Assembly (NCBI GenBank): GCA_049974825.1
Contig: JBNGDJ010000050.1
Span: 1 to 16,995, forward strand
Length of the DNA stretch: 16,995 bases
Source of the DNA: JBKHDT01 sp049974825
Lineage (GTDB): Bacteria > Pseudomonadota > Gammaproteobacteria > Halothiobacillales > Halothiobacillaceae
Direction of reading: 5' to 3'
The notes below the pieces were generated by a model. That model was not told the DNA's origin and did no database searches. It was given only the letters and a program-made list of their open reading frames with translations. This document shows, in pieces, positions 1-7,439 of this stretch (the stretch's first letter is position 1; every line of letters starts with the position of its first letter). A program made the translations under genes and the position numbers.

Positions 1-107
1 CACGCCCGGGCCATGCTCCGCAATTCAATGGCTTGCGCCATTGTGCGGCAGGGCGTCCGAGACCGGCACAGGAAGGTCTGCATTTTGTGCAGACCTTCCC
101 TTGCGAT
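1..107 (+). repeat. Partial copy (A) of a dispersed hairpin-rich repeat
   Basis: This is the right half of the element seen complete at 7440-7654; its left part lies outside the window. Bases 20-43 are identical to 7565-7588 (24 nt) and contain the hairpin CAATGG / CCATTG (26-31, 38-43). A second hairpin, GGAAGGTCTGCA / TGCAGACCTTCC (71-82, 88-99), has a perfect 12-bp stem and a 5-nt loop. It sits where the other copy has its 8-bp GGGAATCT hairpin, so the stem is kept while the bases change. The copy ends about 16 bp beyond the stop codon of imuB (read on the minus strand), so it could also act as that gene's 3' hairpin. It shows no T-run typical of an intrinsic terminator. Confidence 0.6.
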
Positions 108-122
108 ACAGCTTCGCCCGGC

Positions 123-1595
123 TTAGCCAAAGTACCCGGCGATGACCCATCCGGCCGTTTGCGAAACGGTTTCGTCGGACGACAGGGAGCACTGGAACCA
201 CGACAGGGAATGCCCGGGACCCAGACCGCGGCGAAACAGCGCACGACAGGGGCGATCCGTCCACCAGCCGCTTTCGATGTACTCGTCCTCCAGGATGGCT
301 GCCGGAACGGGCCGGGCCGGAACGGGCCGGACACAAAGCCAGAGTGGCCGGGCTGCCCGCGCGGGCAGCGGTGTCGTTGCCGTCTGCCAGGGCGCGGCAG
401 GTTCCAGCCGCAGCGTGTCGGCCCCCGGGCGCGGATCGGCCGTGCAATCGATCCGAAACAGCGCCTCCGAACCCAAACGGGCGCCAAGCCGGTCGAGCAG
501 GTCATTCAGGGTGGCCGCCGGATTGCCCGTCAGGCCGAACAGGTCCGGAGTGGCCGGGGCGCGCGCATCGATTCTGTCAGCATGGATCGCGACCGACTGC
601 ACCGGCTCGGGCAGCACCAGGCGCTCGGCCTGCAGGCGCAACGCCTCGAGCATGGTTTCGGCCCGGGATTGCGCCTGACGCCAGCCGGCCCGGACGATCG
701 TATCCGGGTGATTCTCGTGCGCGAGTCGCCATTCAAGACCGGCGATCTCGGCCCGCCGGCCACGCAGATAGCCCTCAAGCGCGACCAACAGTCGCCGCGT
801 GACCATCAGCAGCCCCTCGGCCGAAGCGGTTGGCAGATCCAGAGGCAGACGCTGCACAAACTGTGGCGGTAGCTCGTGAAGGTTCACGGGGCGGGGTCGC
901 CTTCCGGTCAACTCGTCGAGTTCGCGCGACAGGGCCTGGCCGTGACGCGCCACCAGCTCGGCCCGGGGCTGGCGCAGACAGGCGGCGACGGTGTCAATGC
1001 CCACCGACCGCAGGGCGTGACGCACAGGTTCGGCCTGCCCTTCCAGGGCCTCGACCGGCAGGCGACAGACCGCGCCCAGCCAACCGGGGCGATCATGACA
1101 GCCCCCTGCCCCGAAACCGGCCAGGGCCCAGGCCGCCGCAAGCACCGGTGCGCCGGCCCAGGCGGCGGTCACGCCCTGGCTTGCCAGCTCGGCGCGCACT
1201 GTCTGAACCTGGCATTCCACGGTACCGAACAGAGCGCGTCCGCCACCCAGTTCCATCACGAGCCCCGGCGGGTCGGTCTGCTTGACAACCCGGCTGCTGA
1301 ACCGGCCCGCCCAGAGCGCCAGCTGCTCAAGCCGATCTGCCTCGGCCCGCGGATCACGGGCCAGCACCCGCCACTGCGTCTCGGCATCCATCCGGGTTCT
1401 GGCCGCAGACCAGCGCATGCCGGGCAATATCCCCTGCGCCACGGCCGCTTCGCTGGCCGACCAGACCCGGGCGCGAGCGCCCTCGCCGGACAGCACCAGG
1501 GCCGGGACATGCGCCTCGCAAACCCCCAGCGCTTCGAGGGCCAGGGCCCGAAAACGCAAGGCCAGCCAGTATTCCGTCGCGCCGCGATCGATCAT
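123..1595 (-). CDS. imuB: ImuB, catalytically inactive Y-family polymerase homologue (SOS mutasome)
   Basis: A 490-residue protein of the DNA polymerase Y family, ImuB type. In characterised systems ImuB is a non-catalytic adaptor that ties ImuA and DnaE2 to the beta clamp for damage-induced translesion synthesis. The N-terminus (YWLALRFRALAL, about residues 9-20) replaces the catalytic DxD-containing motif of active Y polymerases. The later segment LVMELGGGRALFG (112-124) lacks the catalytic SxDE acids, as expected for ImuB. Candidate clamp-binding motifs are QRLPLDLP (248-255) and PDLFGL (350-355). The C-terminus holds the ESGWW motif (441-445) typical of ImuB. The ATG at 1595 is chosen over an in-frame start at 1658 because the upstream codons run through the LexA operator, and GGAG precedes the ATG at about 9 nt. 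The gene is divergent from lexA and probably LexA-repressed. Confidence 0.9.
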   Translation of the reverse strand: MIDRGATEYWLALRFRALALEALGVCEAHVPALVLSGEGARARVWSASEAAVAQGILPGMRWSAARTRMDAETQWRVLARDPRAEADRLEQLALWAGRFSSRVVKQTDPPGLVMELGGGRALFGTVECQVQTVRAELASQGVTAAWAGAPVLAAAWALAGFGAGGCHDRPGWLGAVCRLPVEALEGQAEPVRHALRSVGIDTVAACLRQPRAELVARHGQALSRELDELTGRRPRPVNLHELPPQFVQRLPLDLPTASAEGLLMVTRRLLVALEGYLRGRRAEIAGLEWRLAHENHPDTIVRAGWRQAQSRAETMLEALRLQAERLVLPEPVQSVAIHADRIDARAPATPDLFGLTGNPAATLNDLLDRLGARLGSEALFRIDCTADPRPGADTLRLEPAAPWQTATTPLPARAARPLWLCVRPVPARPVPAAILEDEYIESGWWTDRPCRALFRRGLGPGHSLSWFQCSLSSDETVSQTAGWVIAGYFG

Positions 1596-1615
1596 GGCAC
1601 TTGCTCCGAAATGAC

Positions 1616-1635
1616 AACTGTTTAAAATTACAGTT
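1616..1635. promoter_or_regulatory. LexA operator (SOS box) between imuB and lexA
   Basis: CTGT (1618-1621), eight bases TTAAAATT, then ACAG (1630-1633) match the gammaproteobacterial CTGT-N8-ACAG LexA box exactly. The symmetry extends to AA/TT on the flanks. It is 22 bp from the imuB start and 30 bp from the lexA start, so one operator can repress both divergent promoters and autoregulate lexA. A possible lexA -10 element TAAAAT (1623-1628) overlaps the box, with a weak TTGCTC -35 (1601-1606); these promoter elements are tentative. Confidence 0.9.
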
Positions 1636-1663
1636 ATCGAATTCGAGCAGCGAGTCAACCGTC

Positions 1664-2293
1664 ATGACCACACGCCCCCTGACCCCCCGACAAGCCGAAA
1701 TTCTCGACTTTATCCGAAACCGGATCGAGCAGGCCGGCAGGCCACCGACGCGCCAGGAAATCTGCGATGCGCTGGGCTTTCGCTCGGTCAATGCCGCGGT
1801 GACCCACCTGCGCGCACTGGAGAAAAAAGGCGCCATTACCCTGCAACTGGGCACATCCCGCGGCATTCGGCTGGTTGATCAGGGACCACGCCCCGCAAAG
1901 GAAGGCCTGGCCGTTGTCGGGCGCGTGGCGGCCGGCAGCCCGATCCTGGCAGAGGAACACCAGGAAAACCGGCTTGAAATCACCCCCGAGCTGTTCCGTC
2001 CGAATGCGGATTACCTGCTGCGCGTGCGGGGCATGAGCATGCGGGATGCCGGCATTCTCGACGGCGATCTGGTCGCCGTTCACCGCAGCCAGACCGCCCG
2101 CAACGGACAGATCGTGGTGGCGCGAATCGAAGACGAGGTCACCGTCAAGCGCTTCCGGCGGGACGGCCGAATCGTGCAGCTGATCGCGGAAAACCCTGAC
2201 ATCCCGGACATCCGGCTGGACCTGGCCCAGCAGGAGCTGTTCATCGAGGGCGTGGTGGTGGGTGTGCTGCGCCTGGATGCGGAGCATGTCTGA
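1664..2293 (+). CDS. lexA: LexA repressor
   Basis: The SOS repressor, 209 residues. On RecA-ssDNA signalling it cleaves itself and releases SOS promoters. The N-terminal winged helix runs through PPTRQEICDALGFRS (27-41), the recognition region. The self-cleavage bond is Ala90-Gly91 in GRVAAGSP. The catalytic dyad is Ser125 (in RGMSMRDAG) and Lys162 (in VTVKRF). All key residues are present, so the protein should be active. The ATG at 1664 gives the usual LexA N-terminus; the in-frame start at 1601 would translate the operator. It heads an operon with imuA, whose start codon lies within its last codons. The genome may carry another LexA; the imuA linkage is typical of a lexA copy tied to the mutasome cassette. 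Confidence 0.96.
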   Translation: MTTRPLTPRQAEILDFIRNRIEQAGRPPTRQEICDALGFRSVNAAVTHLRALEKKGAITLQLGTSRGIRLVDQGPRPAKEGLAVVGRVAAGSPILAEEHQENRLEITPELFRPNADYLLRVRGMSMRDAGILDGDLVAVHRSQTARNGQIVVARIEDEVTVKRFRRDGRIVQLIAENPDIPDIRLDLAQQELFIEGVVVGVLRLDAEHV

Positions 2294-2927
2294 GCCGCCC
2301 GGCGCGGCAGGCGCGGCGCCCACCCTGCAGCAGCTGCTGGCACGCGGGGCAATCTGGCAGGGCGCGCGCCAGACGGCCCGAGCGGCAAAACAGCCCACCG
2401 GGCTGGCCTGGCTGGACCAGCTGCTCGAAGGCGGCTGGCCCCAGGCTGGTCTGGTCGAGTTGCTTCATTCCGGTCCGGGCCAGGGTGAAGTCGAACTGAT
2501 CCTGCCGCTGCTCGGCAGGCACAGCCGACAGGGTATGCCGATCTTCATGGTCACCCCGCCGGGCCAACCCTGTGCCCCCGGCTGGCAACAATCGGGCGTG
2601 GCACTCGAGCAGCTCTGGTTCCTGCTGCCCCGCTCTGCCGCCGACAGCCTCTGGGCCCTGGAACAGCTGGCGGCCCACCCGCAGCCGCTGCTGGCGGTCG
2701 GCTGGGCCAGCGAAGCCGCCTTTGCCCAGTTGCGCCGACTGCAGCTGGCCGCCGAACAGGCGCAAAAGCTCCTGTTCCTGCTGCGCGACGACCATCAGGC
2801 AGCGCAGCCCTCCCCGGCCCGTCTGCGTCTGGCGGTTGCAAGGGACGAACAGGGCCGCATCCAGCCACAACTGCTGCGCCACCGGGCGGGACAGGGCGGG
2901 CACAACCCCTGGCGACGCGCCGGCTGA
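2286..2927 (+). CDS. imuA: ImuA, translesion synthesis accessory protein (RecA/SulA-like)
   Basis: A 213-residue protein of the ImuA family, a RecA-fold partner of ImuB in error-prone translesion synthesis. The core pattern TGLAWLDQLLEGGWPQAGLVELL (38-60) is the typical family start, and the loop HSGPGQGEVEL (61-71) sits at the Walker A position but lacks the lysine. Degenerate ATP-binding loops are normal in ImuA. The ATG at 2286 overlaps the lexA stop by 8 nt, which implies translational coupling and shared SOS control from the box at 1616-1635. In many genomes imuA, imuB and dnaE2 are consecutive; here imuB is on the other side of lexA in the opposite orientation. A perfect hairpin begins one base after the stop codon. 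Confidence 0.88.
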   Translation: MSEPPGAAGAAPTLQQLLARGAIWQGARQTARAAKQPTGLAWLDQLLEGGWPQAGLVELLHSGPGQGEVELILPLLGRHSRQGMPIFMVTPPGQPCAPGWQQSGVALEQLWFLLPRSAADSLWALEQLAAHPQPLLAVGWASEAAFAQLRRLQLAAEQAQKLLFLLRDDHQAAQPSPARLRLAVARDEQGRIQPQLLRHRAGQGGHNPWRRAG

Positions 2928-2960
2928 CCGCCGGGACCGGGCCATGACCAGTCCCGGCGG
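2928..2960. terminator. Perfect GC-rich hairpin between convergent imuA and glycosyltransferase genes
   Basis: CCGCCGGGAC (2928-2937) pairs perfectly with GTCCCGGCGG (2951-2960) around a 13-nt loop. It starts right after the imuA stop and ends 30 bp from the stop of the opposing glycosyltransferase gene. The position suits a bidirectional terminator, but no T-run follows on either strand, so it may instead protect 3' ends. Confidence 0.6.
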
Positions 2961-2990
2961 CATGGTCACGGGACATTTCGATCGCCTGCT

Positions 2991-4532
2991 TCAATCGTCC
3001 TTGCCGGCGCGCACCAGCACGATGCCCGCCCGCTCGAACAGCGGCGGCTCGTGGGCGAAATCATCCAGCAGGTCCCGACGGGTCAGGGCGTACTCACCCG
3101 GCTCCGGCTGGCGCCGGTCGACCAGGTGGCCGCTGTACACGCTGAAGCTGGGCGTGTTCAAGCCGTACATGACGAAATCGCCCTCCAGGTCTGCCGCCAC
3201 CTTGCCGGCATCGCGAATCGGCCCCTGCTGCAGCCCGCCAACGATTGGCAGAAGCTGGCCATTGACCACCAGGCTGAAGGCCAGCCCGACGGGCAGGAGC
3301 AGCCGCGGCACGCTCAGGCCTCGAAGGAACAGCCCCGCCACGCACAACGCAATGACCACGGCGAGAAACAGGTACCAGCCGGGACCAAACCAGGCCAGGT
3401 GATCCGCCAGCAACTCCCGCACATAGGGCGGATTGATCTCGTCGCGGAATACCGCCACCAGCCGGGGCAATGCCAGCAGCAGGGCAAAGACCAGCAACGG
3501 CGGCAGCAGATACCAGAATCGCTGTCGGGCCTGCGGAAGCGCCAGCGCCATCAGGATCACCAGCCCGGTCAAGCCATAATTGAGGTAATGCGGCAGCTTG
3601 GTTCCGGAAAAGCTGAAGAACACCAGCACGAACCCGAACCAGATCCAGAGAAAGCGCGCCAGTGGATCAGCCTCGGCCCGGATGTCCTGCCGCAACCGCG
3701 ACAGGGCCAGAAACACCAGGGCGGTGAATGGCAGCACCGCCAGAAGCGTCGTCACCGGATAGAACCACAACCCACCCGAATGACCGTGAATCGGCTCGGA
3801 GAAGCGCTGCAGGTTGTGTCGGAAGAAAAACCCGTCGATGAATGCCTGTCCCTCGCGCAGGTACTGCAGGACGTACCACGGCAGGGCGATCAGCAGAAAC
3901 AGCCCGATGCCGACCGGGTCAAACACGGCGCGAAACCAGCGCCGCCAGGCACCCTGCCAGGCATAGAACAGGAAGGAGACCACCGCGGGAATCACGACGG
4001 CCACCGGCCCCTTGGTCAGAAAACCCAGCCCCATGGCCACGAAGGCCAGCAGAACCCAGCGCCGGCGATCTTCAAGATAATGCAGGTAGGTCGCAAACAA
4101 GGCCGCGGTCATGAACAGGATCAGCGTGGCGTCGGCAATCGCCGCCTTGCCAACCACTGTCACCTGCAAACTCGTGGCCAGGATAAAGGCCGACCAGAAC
4201 GCCGCTTCACGACCGCGCACCCGGGCCACAAAAGCCCAGACCAGCAGTACCCACCCGGTTGCCGCCAGAGCCGAGGGGAGCCTGAGCGCGAACTCGTTGA
4301 AACCAAACAGCCCCACGGAGGCGGCCTGCAGCCAGTAGATCAGGATCGGCTTGTCGAAGCGGGGCTCGCCGTTGAGGTACGGCGAGATGAAGTCGTCCCG
4401 CAGGAACATTTCGCGGGTCGACTGGGTAAAGGCCCCCTCGTCCAGATCGAACAGGGGCATGCTGCCGATGTGCAGGTAGAAGCCGATGCCGATGGCCAGC
4501 GCCAGCAGGGCCCATTGGGTGCGTTCGCTCAT
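2991..4532 (-). CDS. GT-C fold glycosyltransferase, ArnT/PMT-like (GT39/GT83 type)
   Basis: A 513-residue integral membrane protein with about a dozen hydrophobic segments. It resembles ArnT and bacterial PMT_2 enzymes, which move a sugar from a polyprenyl-phosphate donor to an acceptor on the periplasmic face of the inner membrane. The first periplasmic loop has FDLDEGAFTQSTREMF (28-43), with Asp29/Asp31/Glu32 at the usual catalytic acidic position. It is followed by GEPRFDKPILIYW (55-67) and later SGTKLPHYLNYG (309-320), all hallmark segments of this group. About 130 C-terminal residues (from about 380) include two more hydrophobic stretches and a soluble tail. The acceptor cannot be told from sequence: lipid A modification, protein or another glycan are all possible. 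The ATG at 4532 lacks a clear ribosome binding site. Its upstream DNA is the repeat and assembly gap, so the promoter is unresolved. Confidence 0.85.
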   Translation of the reverse strand: MSERTQWALLALAIGIGFYLHIGSMPLFDLDEGAFTQSTREMFLRDDFISPYLNGEPRFDKPILIYWLQAASVGLFGFNEFALRLPSALAATGWVLLVWAFVARVRGREAAFWSAFILATSLQVTVVGKAAIADATLILFMTAALFATYLHYLEDRRRWVLLAFVAMGLGFLTKGPVAVVIPAVVSFLFYAWQGAWRRWFRAVFDPVGIGLFLLIALPWYVLQYLREGQAFIDGFFFRHNLQRFSEPIHGHSGGLWFYPVTTLLAVLPFTALVFLALSRLRQDIRAEADPLARFLWIWFGFVLVFFSFSGTKLPHYLNYGLTGLVILMALALPQARQRFWYLLPPLLVFALLLALPRLVAVFRDEINPPYVRELLADHLAWFGPGWYLFLAVVIALCVAGLFLRGLSVPRLLLPVGLAFSLVVNGQLLPIVGGLQQGPIRDAGKVAADLEGDFVMYGLNTPSFSVYSGHLVDRRQPEPGEYALTRRDLLDDFAHEPPLFERAGIVLVRAGKDD

Positions 4533-4540
4533 GAGAAATT

Positions 4541-4750
4541 CAGGTTGCGGTTGATCGGGTCGGGCGTTGCTGAACGTGGGCTCCGCCAGCTGACGNNNNN
4601 NNNNNNNNNNNNNNNNNNNNNNNNNNNNNNNNNNNNNNNNNNNNNNNNNNNNNNNNNNNNNNNNNNNNNNNNNNNNNNNNNNNNNNNNNNNNNNNCAGGT
4701 TGCGGTTGATCGGGTCGGGCGTTGCTGAACGTGGGCTCCGCCAGCTGACG
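4541..4750 (+). repeat. Two identical 55-nt copies flanking the N gap (probable contig-end overlap)
   Basis: Bases 4541-4595 are identical to 4696-4750. The first copy ends exactly at the first N and the second starts exactly after the last N. Two contig ends sharing one 55-nt word is what a de Bruijn assembler working at k=55 leaves at a graph junction. The duplication is therefore more likely technical than a true repeat, and the real sequence may contain only one copy. Confidence 0.8.
4596..4695. other. Assembly gap of 100 Ns
   Basis: Exactly 100 unknown bases, the conventional length for a gap of undetermined size. The gap lies inside a dispersed repeat copy, which explains why assembly broke here. 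Nothing can be said about the missing content; it may be zero or could hide a mobile insertion. Confidence 0.98.
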
Positions 4751-4839
4751 CGTTAAGCTGGCGGTAGCCACGAAGCCATGGATGGCTTCGTGCAGAGTTT
4801 CCCCAGCTGACGGGTTACAGGTGGCCCGAACCGGCAAAG

Positions 4840-4863
4840 CCTTTGGATAACCCTTTGGATAAC
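4840..4863 (+). repeat. Two tandem copies of a 12-bp unit
   Basis: CCTTTGGATAAC occurs twice back to back (4840-4851, 4852-4863), followed by a partial third CCTT. It lies 17 bp past the stop codon of the ABC gene (minus strand) and outside the hairpin element. No function is evident. Confidence 0.7.
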
Positions 4864-4880
4864 CCTTGTGAGGCGCTTGT

Positions 4881-6488
4881 TCAGGCGGCCGGGGCCACGG
4901 AGGATACCAGCCGGCGGGTGTAGTCGTGGACCGGGGCGGTGAAAATCTGCTCGGTCGGCCCGGTCTCGACCACCCGGCCCTCGTAGAGCACCAGCACCCG
5001 GTGAGCCACGGCACGCACCACCGCCAGGTCGTGGGTAATGAATAGGTAGCTCATGCCGTGTTCCTGCTGCAGTCGATTGAGCAGCTCAAGCACCTGCCGC
5101 TGCACCGTGGCATCCAGCGCGCTGGTCGGCTCGTCCAGGATCACGATCCTGGGCCGCAGAATCACGGCGCGCGCGATGGCGATCCGCTGGCGCTGCCCCC
5201 CGGAAAACTCGTGCGGGTACCGGTTCAGTGCGGCTTCATCCAGCCCCACGTCCTCCAGGGCCTCGATGATCCGGGCACGTCGGCCCGCGGCGGAGAGGCC
5301 CGGCTCATGCACGGCCAGTCCCTCGCCGACAATGGCGCCCACTGTCATGCGTGGCGAGAGCGCCGAAAAGGGATCCTGGAACACCACCTGCAGGTGCCTT
5401 CGCAACGGCCGCAATCGTTTCTGGCCAAGCCCTTCCATGGATTGTCCCGACAGGTGGACCGGTCCTTCGGAACCGACCAGCCGCAACAGCGCCAGCGCCA
5501 GCGTGCTCTTGCCCGAACCGGATTCACCGACGATACCGAGCGTCTCGCCCGGTTGCAGCGAAAAAGACACGCCATCCAGCGCGGCAAACAGCGTCGACGG
5601 CCTCAGAAACCCCTTGGGCTTGCCATAGGTGACCGCCAGAGGCCCCACCGAAAGCGGCGGCGGATCCACCGGCGCGGGCGGGGTCGGATCGACCAGCGGA
5701 ACCGGTCGCGCTGACAGCAGCATGCGCGTGTACTCGTGCTTCGGCGCGGCAAACACAGAACGCACGGCTCCCTGCTCGACGATTTCCCCCTGGCGCATGA
5801 CCACCACTCGGTCGGCATGGTTTTCCACCAGCGACAAATCATGCGTAATCAGCAGCAAGGACATGCCGAAGTCTTCCTGCAGTTCGGTGAGCAGATCCAT
5901 GATCTGCCCCTGCAGCGTGACGTCCAGCGCCGTGGTCGGCTCGTCGGCAATCAGCAGGCGCGGACGACAGGCCAGCGCCATCGCAATCATTGCCCGCTGG
6001 CGCTGCCCGCCGGACAACTGATGGGGAACGAATCCCGCGCGTCGGGCCGGTTCCGGGATCCCCGTGCGCTCCAGCAGTTCCACGGCGCGATCATGCGCCT
6101 GGCGCGCCGAAAGCCCTTCGTGCAGCACCAGTCCCTCGGCCACCTGCTTCCAGATCGGCTGCAGCGGGTTGAGCGCCGTCATGGGCTCCTGGAAGATCAT
6201 GGCGATCTCCCGGCCCCGCAGCGCACGCATCCGACGCTCCGAGAGCGTCAGCAGATCTGTCGTCCCGTAATGAATCGACCCGCCGGTATAGACAACCTGG
6301 TCATCTTCCAGAAGCCGGAGGATCGACAGGGCCGTGATGGTCTTGCCCGAACCCGACTCGCCCACCAGGGCCACGCGCTCACCCGAGCCCACCGAAAAGC
6401 GAATGTTCCGCAGGGCCGGGCCCTGGTCGCGCCAGTGCATTTCCAGGTCTTCGATCCGCAGCAGGGGTTCGGGGATATTTTCGGACAC
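4881..6488 (-). CDS. yejF: Dual-ATPase peptide ABC transporter ATP-binding protein, YejF type
   Basis: A 535-residue protein with two complete ABC ATPase domains in one chain, the arrangement of YejF in the YejABEF oligopeptide/microcin C importer. Domain 1 has Walker A GESGSGKT (43-50), signature LSGGQ (158-162), Walker B LIADEP (179-184) and the H-loop ITHD. Domain 2 has Walker A GESGSGKS (321-328), signature FSGGQ (428-432) and ILDEP (450-454). All catalytic motifs are intact. A Pro-rich linker (about 262-278) joins the halves. The GTG at 6488 follows AGAGGT at 12 nt and gives a length near that of E. coli YejF; an in-frame GTG at 6530 would add 14 residues but has no ribosome binding site. 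The permease genes (YejB/YejE) and binding protein (YejA) are not adjacent: the next upstream gene is divergent and the downstream one is a glycosyltransferase. It therefore looks like an orphan ATPase in this window. GsiA/DppDF-like roles are possible. Confidence 0.85.
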   Translation of the reverse strand: MSENIPEPLLRIEDLEMHWRDQGPALRNIRFSVGSGERVALVGESGSGKTITALSILRLLEDDQVVYTGGSIHYGTTDLLTLSERRMRALRGREIAMIFQEPMTALNPLQPIWKQVAEGLVLHEGLSARQAHDRAVELLERTGIPEPARRAGFVPHQLSGGQRQRAMIAMALACRPRLLIADEPTTALDVTLQGQIMDLLTELQEDFGMSLLLITHDLSLVENHADRVVVMRQGEIVEQGAVRSVFAAPKHEYTRMLLSARPVPLVDPTPPAPVDPPPLSVGPLAVTYGKPKGFLRPSTLFAALDGVSFSLQPGETLGIVGESGSGKSTLALALLRLVGSEGPVHLSGQSMEGLGQKRLRPLRRHLQVVFQDPFSALSPRMTVGAIVGEGLAVHEPGLSAAGRRARIIEALEDVGLDEAALNRYPHEFSGGQRQRIAIARAVILRPRIVILDEPTSALDATVQRQVLELLNRLQQEHGMSYLFITHDLAVVRAVAHRVLVLYEGRVVETGPTEQIFTAPVHDYTRRLVSSVAPAA

Positions 6489-6535
6489 GGGGCGGGTCGT
6501 ACCTCTGACAAGCCTTACGAGGAGAGCCACAGATT

Positions 6536-7306
6536 ATGCCGATCCCGACCCCGGAGCAATCCCCGCACGCGCCGTTCGCCACGGCTTGGCGTCCTGCAAG
6601 AAGGCAGGCGCTGCTGGCAGCCCTGATCCTGACTCTGCCCATGCCGCTTGTCGCAGAGCAAGCCGACCCGGAGGACGACTGGGCGGCCTTCGATGCCTGG
6701 GCCGAGCAGATCGAACAGGCTCAGAACGTCAGCCTGGGAGAACTGCGATTTGTCGATCCGCCCGAACAGGCGGTACACCATCACCGCAATCATATCCGGC
6801 TGGATGCCGAGAGCATTGAAACCGGCTGGGCCGACATGCGCCAGTGTCATGACCACCTCGACGAGATTGGTCGTGCGCAGGTGCTTTACCGCGAGGGGCG
6901 GATACGCGACATTCGGGTGACCGAAAGCCGGGGCATCGGCAAGGCGTATCCGGAGGGTCACTCCGTGCAGCTTGAAAACGTGCAGGAAAATGCCACCCTC
7001 TGCGTGGAGGCCCGGACACTGGCAATCGAACCGCTGCCCGATACCGGCGACGGCAACCTGCGCTATGTGCTGCGAAGCGGGCCCTTCATGCGCAAGTTCC
7101 TCGACGGCTACTACCCCATGCAGGTCACGCTGACGGTAGACTGGCCCGCCGAACTGCTGGATTTTGACGGGATCGACCCGGTGGCCACCGAGGGCTTCTC
7201 CGTCGAGTCGCGCGAGGGTCAGGTCCAGGTCAACACCCATTTCGAGGGGATGCTGCGCACGGCCATGACCTTCCGAGCACCGAAAAACGCTGGCCGGAGC
7301 GACTGA
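6536..7306 (+). CDS. Exported protein of unknown function
   Basis: I do not recognise this 256-residue protein. A long N-region ending in an Arg pair (residues 1-24) precedes a hydrophobic core LLAALILTLPMPL (26-38). A plausible signal-peptidase site follows LVA (after Ala40), so the mature protein should be periplasmic or secreted. The mature part is acidic at its start, has no further membrane segment, and contains just two cysteines (104 and 156) that could form a disulfide. The C-terminal half, with alternating hydrophobic residues (about 175-246), looks beta-rich. AGGAG (6520-6524) lies 11 nt before the ATG, supporting this start. The gene is divergent from the YejF-type gene, separated by 47 bp, so the promoters overlap. 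A functional link to peptide uptake is only a guess. Confidence 0.7.
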   Translation: MPIPTPEQSPHAPFATAWRPARRQALLAALILTLPMPLVAEQADPEDDWAAFDAWAEQIEQAQNVSLGELRFVDPPEQAVHHHRNHIRLDAESIETGWADMRQCHDHLDEIGRAQVLYREGRIRDIRVTESRGIGKAYPEGHSVQLENVQENATLCVEARTLAIEPLPDTGDGNLRYVLRSGPFMRKFLDGYYPMQVTLTVDWPAELLDFDGIDPVATEGFSVESREGQVQVNTHFEGMLRTAMTFRAPKNAGRSD

Positions 7307-7439
7307 CCCGCCGCCCCCTCCGCATGGCACAGCCAACCATCGCGGGGCATTGCCCGGGTGAGGCAGAGTTCTCATCAAGCCGATGGGACGACTTTTGACC
7401 CCTTTGCCGGAAGTCGATAGCATTCAAGCGACTGTTTTT
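7307..7439. other. Intergenic stretch before the hairpin element, no gene seen
   Basis: Together with the repeat at 7440-7654 this makes a 374-bp gap between genes. This part has no convincing ORF. A weak hairpin AGTCG / CGACT (7412-7416, 7429-7433) is followed by GTTTTT, so it may be an intrinsic terminator for the exported-protein gene, but the stem is only 5 bp. Confidence 0.3.

Larger units (their letters stand above)
4541..4812 (-). repeat. Copy (D) of the dispersed hairpin-rich repeat, interrupted by the assembly gap
   Basis: Read on the minus strand from 4812, this matches the complete copy from 7440 onward: 20 of the first 23 bases agree, then the hairpin, then the CGCGT and CAGCAACGCCCG blocks. 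Hairpin CACGAAGCCA / TGGCTTCGTG (4769-4778, 4783-4792) has a perfect 10-bp stem and 4-nt loop. The corresponding hairpin in the other copy differs by a compensated G-C to A-T pair. A second inverted repeat, CCGCCAGCT / AGCTGGCGG (4738-4746, 4756-4764), is also perfect. Similarity fades near 4560, so the copy looks truncated or its other half is lost in the gap. It fills most of the 348-bp space between the glycosyltransferase start and the yejF stop. Confidence 0.65.

Noticed and set aside
3051..4709. Long plus-strand open frame (552 codons) opposite the glycosyltransferase gene
   Set aside because: It is the antisense of a well-supported membrane protein, is very rich in Gln/His/Arg with no domain, and runs through the Ns.
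4529..5014. Minus-strand frame crossing the gap, with KGYPKGYPK repeats
   Set aside because: It consists of repeat DNA, Ns and the end of the ABC gene in another frame; the peptide repeat only reflects the 12-bp tandem repeat.
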